From: Chitinophagales bacterium
GTDB lineage: Bacteria > Bacteroidota > Bacteroidia > Chitinophagales > Chitinophagaceae
Assembly: GCA_015654695.1 (NCBI GenBank)
Contig: JAATGJ010000133.1
Coordinates: 1 to 43,525 of the forward strand
Reading direction: 5' to 3'
Length of the DNA stretch: 43,525 nucleotides
A program made the translations under genes and the position numbers. The notes under the pieces are model-generated. The model searched no databases. It was not told the DNA's origin and saw nothing but the letters and a program-made list of their open reading frames with translations. Position 1 is the first letter of the stretch; the number at the start of each line of letters is the position of its first letter. This document shows positions 33,701 through 41,205 of this stretch, one piece after another.

Positions 33701-34016
33701 ACCCAAACTTGTATTCGGAGACAACCTGTCAAACGGATCAGGTATTGTTATTTCTGAAAATGTAGAAAAAGGTGATTTTCTCAAAGCAAGAAACATATCT
33801 CTTGGATACTCACTTCCATCCGGTATACTGCAAAAAGCGAAAATAAGCAGCTTCAGGTTATATGCTTCCGTGCAGAATGCATTTGTGATAACTAAATATT
33901 CCGGTTTCGATCCTGAAGTATCCTCCAATGGTAATAATAATGGTTCACCAAGTGTTGACAGGAATTCTGTTCCGCAGTCAAGGACCATCACGTTTGGTGT
34001 AAATGTTGGATTTTAA
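30795..34016 (+). CDS. SusC-like TonB-dependent transporter 2
   Basis: 1073 residues. Signal peptide (LLILFTFLLPVLAALAQ), carboxypeptidase-like domain (TLTGKITDENGNAIAGATVA), the linker signature EVVVVGYGTQKRRDLTGNVS, plug with VIRVRGISSIN, PLVVIDGVPT and AIYGSRASAGVLIITTKKG, and a barrel ending RTITFGVNVGF. The GYGTQKRRDLTG linker places it in the most common SusC subgroup, distinct from copies 1 and 4. Its SusD begins 34 bases downstream. Intact. Confidence 0.96.
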   Translation: MRRLLILFTFLLPVLAALAQSRTLTGKITDENGNAIAGATVAVKGTRTAVTTDANGIYSLTVDQNAKTLVISYVGKAADEVSIGNNSVINASLKAEDNTMQEVVVVGYGTQKRRDLTGNVSKISGEATRNVPVQSFDQALSGRAAGVSVMIPNGVLNNPPVIRVRGISSINLSSFPLVVIDGVPTFVGNVGTASNPTSTGVTAPSNILSDINPSDIESFEILKDAAASAIYGSRASAGVLIITTKKGKAGKAKVNYDGWVGFTKAMNMLDVLNAEEYVTLKNEGLTNIGTPPNGTTRGFYLQTGPDGKTIDTDWYDYIYQTGMSHSHTMNISGASDRTSYYFSFGYTDQEGMLKKNTFKRLAGRMNLDHKVSDRITIGGNFTYSNSSNFAPNSGSLPTQAFNTSGLGRLPLVLAPNVAAFNPDGSYNINIAGNTVGQGANLTALNFTNPVMILDLNKFSAETDRILANVYADIKLFQGLNFRTVFGIDYLNTLSKEFQNPIHGDGTATLGSAANLQQRFQRQNWQNLLTFDRKLGESHSVNLLLGNEQQFTFNEGWGAQRRQVGDSYFDEYQGGYVLIVPSFTSFPNSNFLGESYLASFFGRLNYDYKKKYFLSLNARRDGYSAFAPGKKYGNFGGVSAGWTISQENFFKNSGLANVFSNFKLRGSYGQVGNINGIADFASYFLFTSALYGSQSALFYSQAGNTDLTWETSKKTDIGFEAGLLNNRITVDFAYYNNDIDGLVLNDPQSPSKGVAFINTLPTSAATLAGGVVPVNIGRMVNTGFELSVNAKVINKKDFNWSSNFNIATLKNEVKELASGNADIFIATSGLERPSIIRVGESIGSFYAVRTNGVNPANGRRVFVYRDGQQVQFDLSSPVATRWTYLDGTTAPRAPDQVSDGVLIGPALPRWAGGWENSVRYRNFDFNILLFFSGGNYVYNGTKAGLRDNRNWNNSTETLTRWQKPGDVTNIPKLVFGDNLSNGSGIVISENVEKGDFLKARNISLGYSLPSGILQKAKISSFRLYASVQNAFVITKYSGFDPEVSSNGNNNGSPSVDRNSVPQSRTITFGVNVGF

Positions 34017-34050
34017 AATGAGTAATGAGTCTTAACTAAAATGGAACAAA

Positions 34051-35496
34051 ATGAAAAACAAAATAATTATACTGGCAGTAACGGCGGGTGTGTTTTTTTC
34101 CTGCAATAAAAGCAAGTTAGACCCCAACCCGCAGGCTGATCTGCCTGCAACAGAAGCTTTCTCCACCGCAGCCAGGGCGCAGCAACAGGTGAATGGAATG
34201 TATGTGATGCTGAAATCCTCATTCTTTTTTGGTAGCAGGTTTGTTGTATATGGCGATGTTCGTGGTGAAGATTTTTTGAACAGAACAGCGAATGGCGTCA
34301 CGGGTTTGCAAACCTGGAATTTCAGCGCTACACCAGCTACCAACGAAGTGCAATATGTATGGAGAGATGCGTATGCCTGCATCAATCAATGCAACATCGT
34401 ACTGGAAAGAATTGATGAAGCCCCCATTGCAGATGCTTTGAAGAACCAATACAAAGGAGAAGCGAGAACATTAAGGGCATTAAGTTACTGGGGTTTGCTT
34501 ACCATGTATGCGAAACCTTATGCAGATGGCAATGGCGCTAACCCGGGTGTGCCACTCAGGTTAACTGCTGAATACAGTACCGGTAATAATAGTCTGACAA
34601 GAGCAACCGTGGCGGAAGTATATACGCAAATACTGGCCGATCTGAATTTTGCAGAAACCAATTTGCCCCTTAACAACGGAGGTGCTGAGTTGAATACTAC
34701 TCATGCACACCGCAATACTGCCATCGCATTAAAGACACGTATGTTATTAGCCATGGGCCGCACTGCCGATGTTATTACAGAAGCAGACAAACTGGTGCCT
34801 GCTGCGGCGCCCTACCAGGCGGCAACAGGTGTTGCACACAGGCTCGAAGCGAATGTAGCTTCAGTATATGCGCCACCCTACAATACATTAGAGTCTATCC
34901 TTTCCATGCCGTTTACAACATTGGACCTGCCGGGTACGCAAAATGGATTAGCGAATTATTATATGCCCGGACCTGTCGGCGCTTTGGATTATACACTCAA
35001 TACCGCGGCAGCGGGTATTGTATCCAATGCAAGCTGGAAAGCAACAGATGCAAGAAGGGCGTTTGTTGGCACATCCGGCACATCAACCGTATGGAGAAAA
35101 TTCCCTTCCAACCCGCATACGGATTATGTACCCGTGATCAGGTATGCTGAAGTATTGCTGAACCTGGCAGAAGCAAGAGTAAGGCAAACCAACACGGTTG
35201 ATGCCAGGGCTATTGATCTGCTGAATGCTGTTCATAGCCGGTCTGATAATACTACCATTTATGTTGCCGGTGATTTTGCAACGCCTGCCGCTTTGCTGGC
35301 GCAGATAGCGATTGAAAGAAGAATTGAATTTCTTGGAGAAGGGTTACGCAACTTCGATATCATGCGAACGTTGCAGGCTTTCCCTGCAAAAGGTACTGCG
35401 CCGGTGGTAGCTTCCACTGCTAACGCATATATATGGCCCATACCGCAATCAGAACTTTTCAGTAACCCGGTTGCCGCTCAAAATCCCGGTTATTGA
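34051..35496 (+). CDS. SusD/RagB family surface lipoprotein 2
   Basis: 481 residues. Short lipoprotein signal (IIILAVTAGVFFSCNKSKLD, cysteine about 18). Early helices contain ARAQQQVNGMYVMLKSSFF, followed by WRDAYACINQCNIVLERIDE, KGEARTLRALSYWGLLTMYA and PGVPLRLTAEY. The C-terminal part has IRYAEVLLNLAEARVR, RRIEFLGEGLRNFDIMRT and the final WPIPQSELFSNPVAAQNPGY. The intact partner of SusC 2; a rho-independent terminator follows at 35519. Confidence 0.95.
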   Translation: MKNKIIILAVTAGVFFSCNKSKLDPNPQADLPATEAFSTAARAQQQVNGMYVMLKSSFFFGSRFVVYGDVRGEDFLNRTANGVTGLQTWNFSATPATNEVQYVWRDAYACINQCNIVLERIDEAPIADALKNQYKGEARTLRALSYWGLLTMYAKPYADGNGANPGVPLRLTAEYSTGNNSLTRATVAEVYTQILADLNFAETNLPLNNGGAELNTTHAHRNTAIALKTRMLLAMGRTADVITEADKLVPAAAPYQAATGVAHRLEANVASVYAPPYNTLESILSMPFTTLDLPGTQNGLANYYMPGPVGALDYTLNTAAAGIVSNASWKATDARRAFVGTSGTSTVWRKFPSNPHTDYVPVIRYAEVLLNLAEARVRQTNTVDARAIDLLNAVHSRSDNTTIYVAGDFATPAALLAQIAIERRIEFLGEGLRNFDIMRTLQAFPAKGTAPVVASTANAYIWPIPQSELFSNPVAAQNPGY

Positions 35497-35518
35497 TTTT
35501 CATGATTTAAGTGAGATT

Positions 35519-35549
35519 AAAGCAGCTCTGCTACAGGGCTGCTTTTTTT
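35519..35549 (+). terminator. Rho-independent terminator
   Basis: The stem AAAGCAGC (35519-35526) / GCTGCTTT (35538-35545) with an 11-base loop is followed by further T residues. It ends the SusC 2-SusD 2 unit 22 bases after the stop. The remaining 220 bases before leader copy 3 hold no gene I can support. Confidence 0.85.
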
Positions 35550-35770
35550 ATTAACGTGTCGTACGGTTGTTCTAAAATCAGCCTGTATAATTATATACTC
35601 ATTAAACATAACCAGGTGCTGAAAAATGAAATACAGGGTACTAATAACCACAATAGCTATCATAAAAATAGTAGTGAAAATAGTCATCTCCTGAAAATGC
35701 AGGTTTACTGTCTTCTCTTCACGGTTCAGTTTTGTTTAACTTTTAAATAAGATGGTTACAGCTACGAATT

Positions 35771-35829
35771 TTCATGCCTCGGTAATTGATGGGTCAGAAT
35801 ATGAAGCATTGTTCCGCATCTTGCTGCCT
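35771..35829 (+). promoter_or_regulatory. SusC leader element, copy 3
   Basis: TTCATGCCT (35771-35779), GAAGCAT (35803-35809) and TTGCTGCCT (35821-35829), with the same 36-base span and the same distance to block 3. ATGC pairs with GCAT, then T-A and C-G after one C-A mismatch. The ATG opens a three-codon frame (M-P-R-stop). It ends 33 bases before the third SusC start. Confidence 0.7.
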
Positions 35830-35862
35830 TGCTGCTAATCTCACTCATAAAAAACAATCTGC

Positions 35863-38800
35863 ATGAAAAAAATCTTATTACTCGCATTGTTCTTTTTGCC
35901 CTCATTGATAATGCTGGCGCAAAACAGGACCATTACCGGAAAGGTTACCAACCCTGATGGAAAACCCGTTGCATTTGCAACAGTTACTGTTAAAGGAACT
36001 TCTACGGCTGTATCCGCAGACGTAAATGGCGATTTTTCCATTCAAGCTCCTCCAAGGTCTGTACTGGTATTCAGTGCTGTCAGTTTTCAAAGCACGGAAG
36101 TAAATATCGGGAACCAGACAACTATCAGCGCCGTGCTGAATACCCGTGAAGTACTTAGCGAAGTTGTCGTAACAGCTTTAGGTATTACAAGAACTCAAAA
36201 ATCTTTAGGGTATAGCGCCTCCACCCTTAAAAGCGAAGAGCTGCTGAAAGCCCGGGAAACAAATATTATCAATTCACTGGCGGGTAAAGCTGCTGGCGTC
36301 AGAATTACTTCCCAGTCCGGAACTGTGGGAGGGTCTTCCAAGATCATTATCCGTGGTGTGAACTCAGTAAACAATACAACGGTTAACGGGAATGGTCAGC
36401 CTATTTTCGTTATTGATGGATTGCCGATTGATAATAGTGCGCAACAGATCAATACAGTGAACAGTGCGGTGAACCAGGGTACATCTGGCGCTGACTTTGG
36501 AAACAGGGCCGGCGATATAAACCCGGATGATGTGGAATCCATCACGGTATTAAAAGGGGCTTCGGCTACCGCATTGTATGGAGCAAGGGCGAAAGACGGC
36601 GCCATAATTATTACTACAAAAAAAGGAAAGAAAGGACAAACATCTGTTACGTTCAATGTATCAGCAAGATTTGACAATGCCCTTCGGCTTCCTTCTTTCC
36701 AGAATGAATATGCGCAGGGTAACCAGGGTACTTATAATATTGCCAGTACCAATGGATGGGGACCAAAGATCAGCGAAGTGCAGGATAAAACCTTTCCTGA
36801 TTTTTTAGGCCGGCAGGTTACCTTACAAGCTTTCCCTGATAATGTAAATGATTTTTACAGAACCGGGAAGACCAATATTTATTCAGCGTCTTTTGAAGGA
36901 GGTGGTGAAGGCACCGATTATCGTTTTGGTTATACCAACACTACCCAGACCGGCATCATACCCGGCGAAAAATTGAATAAGAGCGCTGTAAGTTTCAACG
37001 CGGGAAGAAACATTATGAAGGGACTTGATATCCGTACGAATATTAATTATACAAGAGTATTTGCAGACGGCAGACCTGTTGAAAGTTCAAACAACCCCAA
37101 TGTATTACAGAATCTTATCCTCAACATTCCAAGGACGGTTAATATACAGGATGTAAAAGACAATTATGTAGATCCTGTTACGGGTCAGCAGATAACACTT
37201 ACGCCAGGCAGAACAGGCAATAATCCTTACTGGGTCATTAATAACAATAAATTTTCCAATACAGTTGACAGGATATACGGGAATGCCATCGTAACCTATA
37301 GCCCGGTTAAATGGCTGACCATCTCTGATAATATCGGGACCGATTTTTATAATGAATTCAGGAGAGGGGTCACAAGGCCGGGTACCATCGGTGCATTAAC
37401 CGGGAATTTCTTCACGGCAAACCTGTATAACCGTATCATTAATAATGATCTTATTGTAACAGTCAGTCAAAAAATAACAAAAGACCTTGACCTGAAAGTA
37501 ATAGCAGGGCATAATGTTTTTGAAGCTCAATACAGGAGAGAGCAATCGGATGCCCAGTCACTCACCGTGGATCAGTTATACAGTTTTTCAAACGCGGGTA
37601 CGGTAAGTACCACTAACCTTTCCAATAAAAGAAGACTTGTCGGCGTTTTTGGCGATATAGGTTTATCTTATAAAGACCTTTTATTTGTTAATGCCACTGG
37701 CCGCAATGACTGGAGTTCAACGCTTCCCAAGGGTAACAATTCTTATTTCTATCCTTCCGTTAGTTCCAGTTTCGTATTCAGCGAACTTTTGTCAAACCTA
37801 AGCTGGCTGAGCTTTGGAAAATTAAGGGCGAGCTGGGCTAATGTAGGAAGTGATGCCGCACCTTACGCTCTTTCTTTTGCTTACCTGCCGGTACCTGTAT
37901 CTTTTGCCCAATACGGGTTTGGTTCACAATTTCCTTTCAATGGAGTAATTGCGTTCACAGCGCCGGGTGTATTGCCCAATGCAAGTCTCAAACCACAGAA
38001 TCAAACCAGTTATGAATTTGGAACAGAAATGAGATTTCTGAAAAGCAGGATTAGCCTGGATGTTACTTACTATAGCTCTGAAACAAAAGACCAGATCATC
38101 AACCTGGCAGTACCTCAATCTACAGGCTTTACTTCAAAAACGATCAATGCCGGTTCTGTACTTAATAAAGGTATTGAAGTGACATTGGGTGTGATACCTG
38201 TAAAAACAAAAGATTTTAGCTGGAACATAGATGCCAATTTTTCAAAGAATAAGCAAACAGTTGAATTACCCGGCGAGGTAAAATCTTATGTGTTGCAGAG
38301 CGGATGGAGCGGGTTGCAGATCAAAACACGCAGCGGCGAACCATTTGCAATATGGGGAACAGCCTGGTTGCGTGATCCTGATGGCAATATTGTTATAGAT
38401 GCTAATACGGGTTTAAGAAGAACGATCAACGATCAGAAGATCGGGAATATTTTTCCTGACTGGATGATGGGTATCAACAATACATTTAATTATAAAAATT
38501 TTAGCCTGAGTTTTCTTATTGATATAAGAGAGGGCGGGTTTTTATATTCCAATACATCGTCCACGTTGCGTACGCAGGGACTGGGTGAGGAAACCGCTGA
38601 GAGCCGCGATAAGATCATTATTGATAAAGGAGTAATATTTGATGCTGCAACGAATAAGTATCTCCCGAATACGGTGCCGGTACAAAGTATGCAGGATTTC
38701 TGGGGCCAGTTCATCACTACCAATACAGAAGGCAATGTGTATAACGCTTCTTATGTAAAACTGCGGGAAGTAAGAGTGGCTTACCGTCTGCCCTCAGCAT

Positions 38801-39000
38801 TTTTATCCAGTAGGCTGAAATTCGTCAAAGGACTGGAACTGGGACTGGAAGGAAGAAACCTTTGGATCATAAAATCCCATGTGCCTCATATTGATCCTGA
38901 AGTAAACTTCTTTGGTTCGGCCAGCCTGGGTGAGGGTGTCGAATTCAATTCTGTTCCGTCCACACGGTCTTATGGCATTAACCTTCGTATTAAAATTTAA
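35863..39000 (+). CDS. SusC-like TonB-dependent transporter 3
   Basis: 1045 residues. Signal peptide (LLLALFFLPSLIMLAQ), carboxypeptidase-like domain (TITGKVTNPDGKPVAFATVT), linker VVVTALGITRTQKSLGYSAS, plug with KIIIRGVNSVNN, PIFVIDGLPIDN and ATALYGARAKDGAIIITTKK, barrel ending SYGINLRIKI. The TALGI-x-R-x-x-K-S-L-G-Y linker defines a separate SusC subgroup that travels with SusD-like_2 proteins, as here. The partner starts 14 bases downstream. Intact. Confidence 0.96.
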   Translation: MKKILLLALFFLPSLIMLAQNRTITGKVTNPDGKPVAFATVTVKGTSTAVSADVNGDFSIQAPPRSVLVFSAVSFQSTEVNIGNQTTISAVLNTREVLSEVVVTALGITRTQKSLGYSASTLKSEELLKARETNIINSLAGKAAGVRITSQSGTVGGSSKIIIRGVNSVNNTTVNGNGQPIFVIDGLPIDNSAQQINTVNSAVNQGTSGADFGNRAGDINPDDVESITVLKGASATALYGARAKDGAIIITTKKGKKGQTSVTFNVSARFDNALRLPSFQNEYAQGNQGTYNIASTNGWGPKISEVQDKTFPDFLGRQVTLQAFPDNVNDFYRTGKTNIYSASFEGGGEGTDYRFGYTNTTQTGIIPGEKLNKSAVSFNAGRNIMKGLDIRTNINYTRVFADGRPVESSNNPNVLQNLILNIPRTVNIQDVKDNYVDPVTGQQITLTPGRTGNNPYWVINNNKFSNTVDRIYGNAIVTYSPVKWLTISDNIGTDFYNEFRRGVTRPGTIGALTGNFFTANLYNRIINNDLIVTVSQKITKDLDLKVIAGHNVFEAQYRREQSDAQSLTVDQLYSFSNAGTVSTTNLSNKRRLVGVFGDIGLSYKDLLFVNATGRNDWSSTLPKGNNSYFYPSVSSSFVFSELLSNLSWLSFGKLRASWANVGSDAAPYALSFAYLPVPVSFAQYGFGSQFPFNGVIAFTAPGVLPNASLKPQNQTSYEFGTEMRFLKSRISLDVTYYSSETKDQIINLAVPQSTGFTSKTINAGSVLNKGIEVTLGVIPVKTKDFSWNIDANFSKNKQTVELPGEVKSYVLQSGWSGLQIKTRSGEPFAIWGTAWLRDPDGNIVIDANTGLRRTINDQKIGNIFPDWMMGINNTFNYKNFSLSFLIDIREGGFLYSNTSSTLRTQGLGEETAESRDKIIIDKGVIFDAATNKYLPNTVPVQSMQDFWGQFITTNTEGNVYNASYVKLREVRVAYRLPSAFLSSRLKFVKGLELGLEGRNLWIIKSHVPHIDPEVNFFGSASLGEGVEFNSVPSTRSYGINLRIKI

Positions 39001-39014
39001 TAAAGAAATTAATT

Positions 39015-40466
39015 ATGAAAAAAAGATTAATATATTTTGCCGGTGTCGCGCTGCTGAGCCTGGCACTGCCATCCTGTAAAAAATACCTGGACATTAATAA
39101 AAGTCCTAACTCTGCCGAAAACCCTGATCCGAAATTGCTGTTTTCAAATGCTTCTACGCAGTACATTAATTTGCGGAGTGGCGGTGATATGTATATACCC
39201 ATGGCGCTGGCCGGGCAATTAATCGCTGACGGAGGCAATAACCCCACTGGCTGGGGTATTCCTTCTGCACAGGAATACACTTTTTCTGTGTTTAACTATA
39301 ACAATAGCTGGAACACCTATTATCTTTCTTCCGGTACAAACCTGAAACAGGCGATAACCATATCAGAATCCGCTACCCCTAAGAATAATAATGCGGCCGC
39401 GCAGTCTAAAGTATTGCTGGCGCAGGTGGTGTATGATCTTACTACCGTCTTTGGGGACGTGCCTTTTTCCGAAGCATGGAGACCAGATATTTCCTATCCG
39501 AAATTTGATGCGCAGAAAGATGTGTTCCTGGGTATTGTTGCTTTATTAAATGAGGCGCTGGCGCAGTTTGATGAAGCAAGTGTTTTGAAGATATCAGACT
39601 ATGACCTGTTCTACAAGGGAGATATTGCAAAATGGAAAAGATTAGCAAAATCACTCAAGCTTCGGGTGCTGATGACAATGGTGGACAAAGATCCCACGCA
39701 GGCCGCTGCCATAGGCCAGTTGATAGCGGCAGGCGGTTTGGTTAATTCCGCCGCTGATAATTTTAAGGTAGCTTACCAGAATGTTTCAGGAAGAAAAAAT
39801 CCAAAGTTTGCATTAAGTGAACAATATAATAGCGGGGAAAGTTTCTTCTTTGCTTCTAAATATGTTGCTGATTTTATGAGAGGTCTTGATGATCCGCGGT
39901 TACCAAAGTTTTTCGCCAAACCTGCTGCTGCTGATAATTATTATGGTATTCAGCCAGGTGAGGACGGCGATGATGATCATGATTCACGTATATCTTCCCT
40001 GCTGCAGTCTGCTGACGCCCCGGAAGTAATGTTTTCTTACCAGGAACAATTATTTTTTGAAGCGGAGATACAGGCGAGAGGTATCGGTGTACCCGTGAGT
40101 TTAAGTAATGCGAATACCTTATATAAAAAAGCAGTAGAGGAATCCTGCAAATTTTATGGTGTTAGCGCCGCCACTGCTGCCAGCTTTGCAGCAGGTTTGC
40201 CCGACCTGTCCACCGTCGCGGCTCCTGTTAAGTTAATTCATTACCATCAATGGGTGGACCTGATGGACAGGGGAGGAGATGCATTTATTCAATGGAGAAG
40301 ATCCGGGCCTGACGGAGATGAAGTGCCATTACTCACTCTTCCAACAGGAGCGCCTGCAGGAGCTTTGTTCAGGAGATATGAATATCCTTCTACCAATGAA
40401 TTGTCGGTTAATCCCAATGCACCGGCTACGGTAAAATTCAATGTAAAAATGTGGTTTGACCTTTAA
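39015..40466 (+). CDS. SusD-like_2 family surface lipoprotein 3
   Basis: 483 residues. Lipoprotein signal ALLSLALPSCKKYLDINKSP with the cysteine at about 22. The sequence type is that of the SusD-like_2 (PF12771) branch: NPDPKLLFSNASTQYINLRS, MALAGQLIADGGNN, VLLAQVVYDLTTVFGDVPFS, KWKRLAKSLKLRVLMTMVDK, then PEVMFSYQEQLFFEAEIQAR and IHYHQWVDLMDRGGDAFIQW near the end. Partner of SusC 3; the next lipoprotein gene starts 10 bases later, making a three-gene unit. Confidence 0.94.
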   Translation: MKKRLIYFAGVALLSLALPSCKKYLDINKSPNSAENPDPKLLFSNASTQYINLRSGGDMYIPMALAGQLIADGGNNPTGWGIPSAQEYTFSVFNYNNSWNTYYLSSGTNLKQAITISESATPKNNNAAAQSKVLLAQVVYDLTTVFGDVPFSEAWRPDISYPKFDAQKDVFLGIVALLNEALAQFDEASVLKISDYDLFYKGDIAKWKRLAKSLKLRVLMTMVDKDPTQAAAIGQLIAAGGLVNSAADNFKVAYQNVSGRKNPKFALSEQYNSGESFFFASKYVADFMRGLDDPRLPKFFAKPAAADNYYGIQPGEDGDDDHDSRISSLLQSADAPEVMFSYQEQLFFEAEIQARGIGVPVSLSNANTLYKKAVEESCKFYGVSAATAASFAAGLPDLSTVAAPVKLIHYHQWVDLMDRGGDAFIQWRRSGPDGDEVPLLTLPTGAPAGALFRRYEYPSTNELSVNPNAPATVKFNVKMWFDL

Positions 40467-40476
40467 TACTATTAAT

Positions 40477-40926
40477 ATGAAAAAAATATTTCTGTATATA
40501 TCTGTTCTGGCAATCTTTAGTTTGTCATCCTGCGATAAGGAGGATTCCCCCGGTGACAATTATGATTTTTCAGAGAGCCTTCCTCCTTATGTTGCATTAA
40601 GCAGTACCGCTGCAAAAACGGTCAGGCAGGGTAATCCTGTTACGTTTACTTTTCAATTGCGTACAGCCATGCAGCAGAAAGTAACCGTGTATTATGATGT
40701 AACAGGGGGAGGGGTAACTCTTACCAACCAGGCAGCGATCATAGACCGTGATAAAACAAGTATTATAGCAACGGTAAATATTCCCACTGTTATTGTGGCT
40801 CCGGCTACTACGGCTACTGCTACGTTAACGCTGGTAAAGGCTGTCGCTGATGACGGTACCCTTCTTACTATTGGTTCGAGAAATAATCCCGCGACACAAA
40901 AAGTAACGATAAATATAACGTTATAA
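40477..40926 (+). CDS. Small surface lipoprotein with Ig/Calx-like domain
   Basis: 149 residues from the ATG at 40477 (the earlier in-frame ATG overlaps SusD 3). Signal ISVLAIFSLSSCDKED gives a lipoprotein. The mature part is one beta-sandwich: YVALSSTAAKTVRQGNPVTF, TAMQQKVTVYYDVTGGGVTL, IDRDKTSIIATVNIPTVIV and a final KVTINITL. It resembles Calx-beta or DUF-type adhesion domains encoded after SusD-like_2 genes. It probably sits on the cell surface with SusC/D 3 and contributes to ligand binding, as SusE/SusF-type proteins do; this is inference. Confidence 0.8.
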   Translation: MKKIFLYISVLAIFSLSSCDKEDSPGDNYDFSESLPPYVALSSTAAKTVRQGNPVTFTFQLRTAMQQKVTVYYDVTGGGVTLTNQAAIIDRDKTSIIATVNIPTVIVAPATTATATLTLVKAVADDGTLLTIGSRNNPATQKVTINITL

Positions 40927-40961
40927 CGGGCGGAAGTTTTAATGAATATAAAACAGTGAAA

Positions 40962-40994
40962 GAAAGAAGCAACTGCACGCCAGTTGCTTCTTTC
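40962..40994. terminator. 14-bp perfect hairpin, likely terminator
   Basis: GAAAGAAGCAACTG (40962-40975) and CAGTTGCTTCTTTC (40981-40994) pair without mismatch around CACGC. It lies 35 bases after the lipoprotein stop. The following sequence is T-rich (ATTTGTATTCT) but has no solid T-run. Confidence 0.7.
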
Positions 40995-41022
40995 ATTTGT
41001 ATTCTACCGCTGAAAATTATTC

Positions 41023-41059
41023 TTCATGCTTCAGTATTTTTTCTTCATGCTTCAGTCAA
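41023..41059 (+). repeat. 21-bp tandem duplication of the leader's first block
   Basis: TTCATGCTTCAGT occurs at 41023-41035 and again at 41044-41056, exactly 21 bases apart and in the same reading frame. Only the second copy has the GRAGCAT and TTRYTGYCT blocks at the standard distance. Confidence 0.75.
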
Positions 41060-41102
41060 TCAGCCGCTGATTAGCGGAGCATACTGTAAATCTTTGTTGT
41101 CT
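41044..41102 (+). promoter_or_regulatory. SusC leader element, copy 4
   Basis: TTCATGCTT (41044-41052), GGAGCAT (41076-41082) and TTGTTGTCT (41094-41102), with the same 36-base span. ATGCTTC and GGAGCAT pair over 7 positions, including one T-G. A further perfect stem CCGCT/AGCGG lies in the loop. The ATG opens a seven-codon frame (M-L-Q-S-I-S-R-stop). It lies about 100 bases before the fourth SusC start, further than in the other copies. Confidence 0.7.
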
Positions 41103-41205
41103 GCTGTTAATCAGATAGTATAACTACCGGGCTGTTTCCAACCATTTTATTGTACAGGCAAGACATGCCTTCCTGTACCGATTGAAAAAACCAAAAACTA
41201 TGCAC

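Noticed and set aside
35511-35750. Open frame of 79 codons after SusD 2
   Set aside because: It runs through the rho-independent terminator stem and has no family resemblance.
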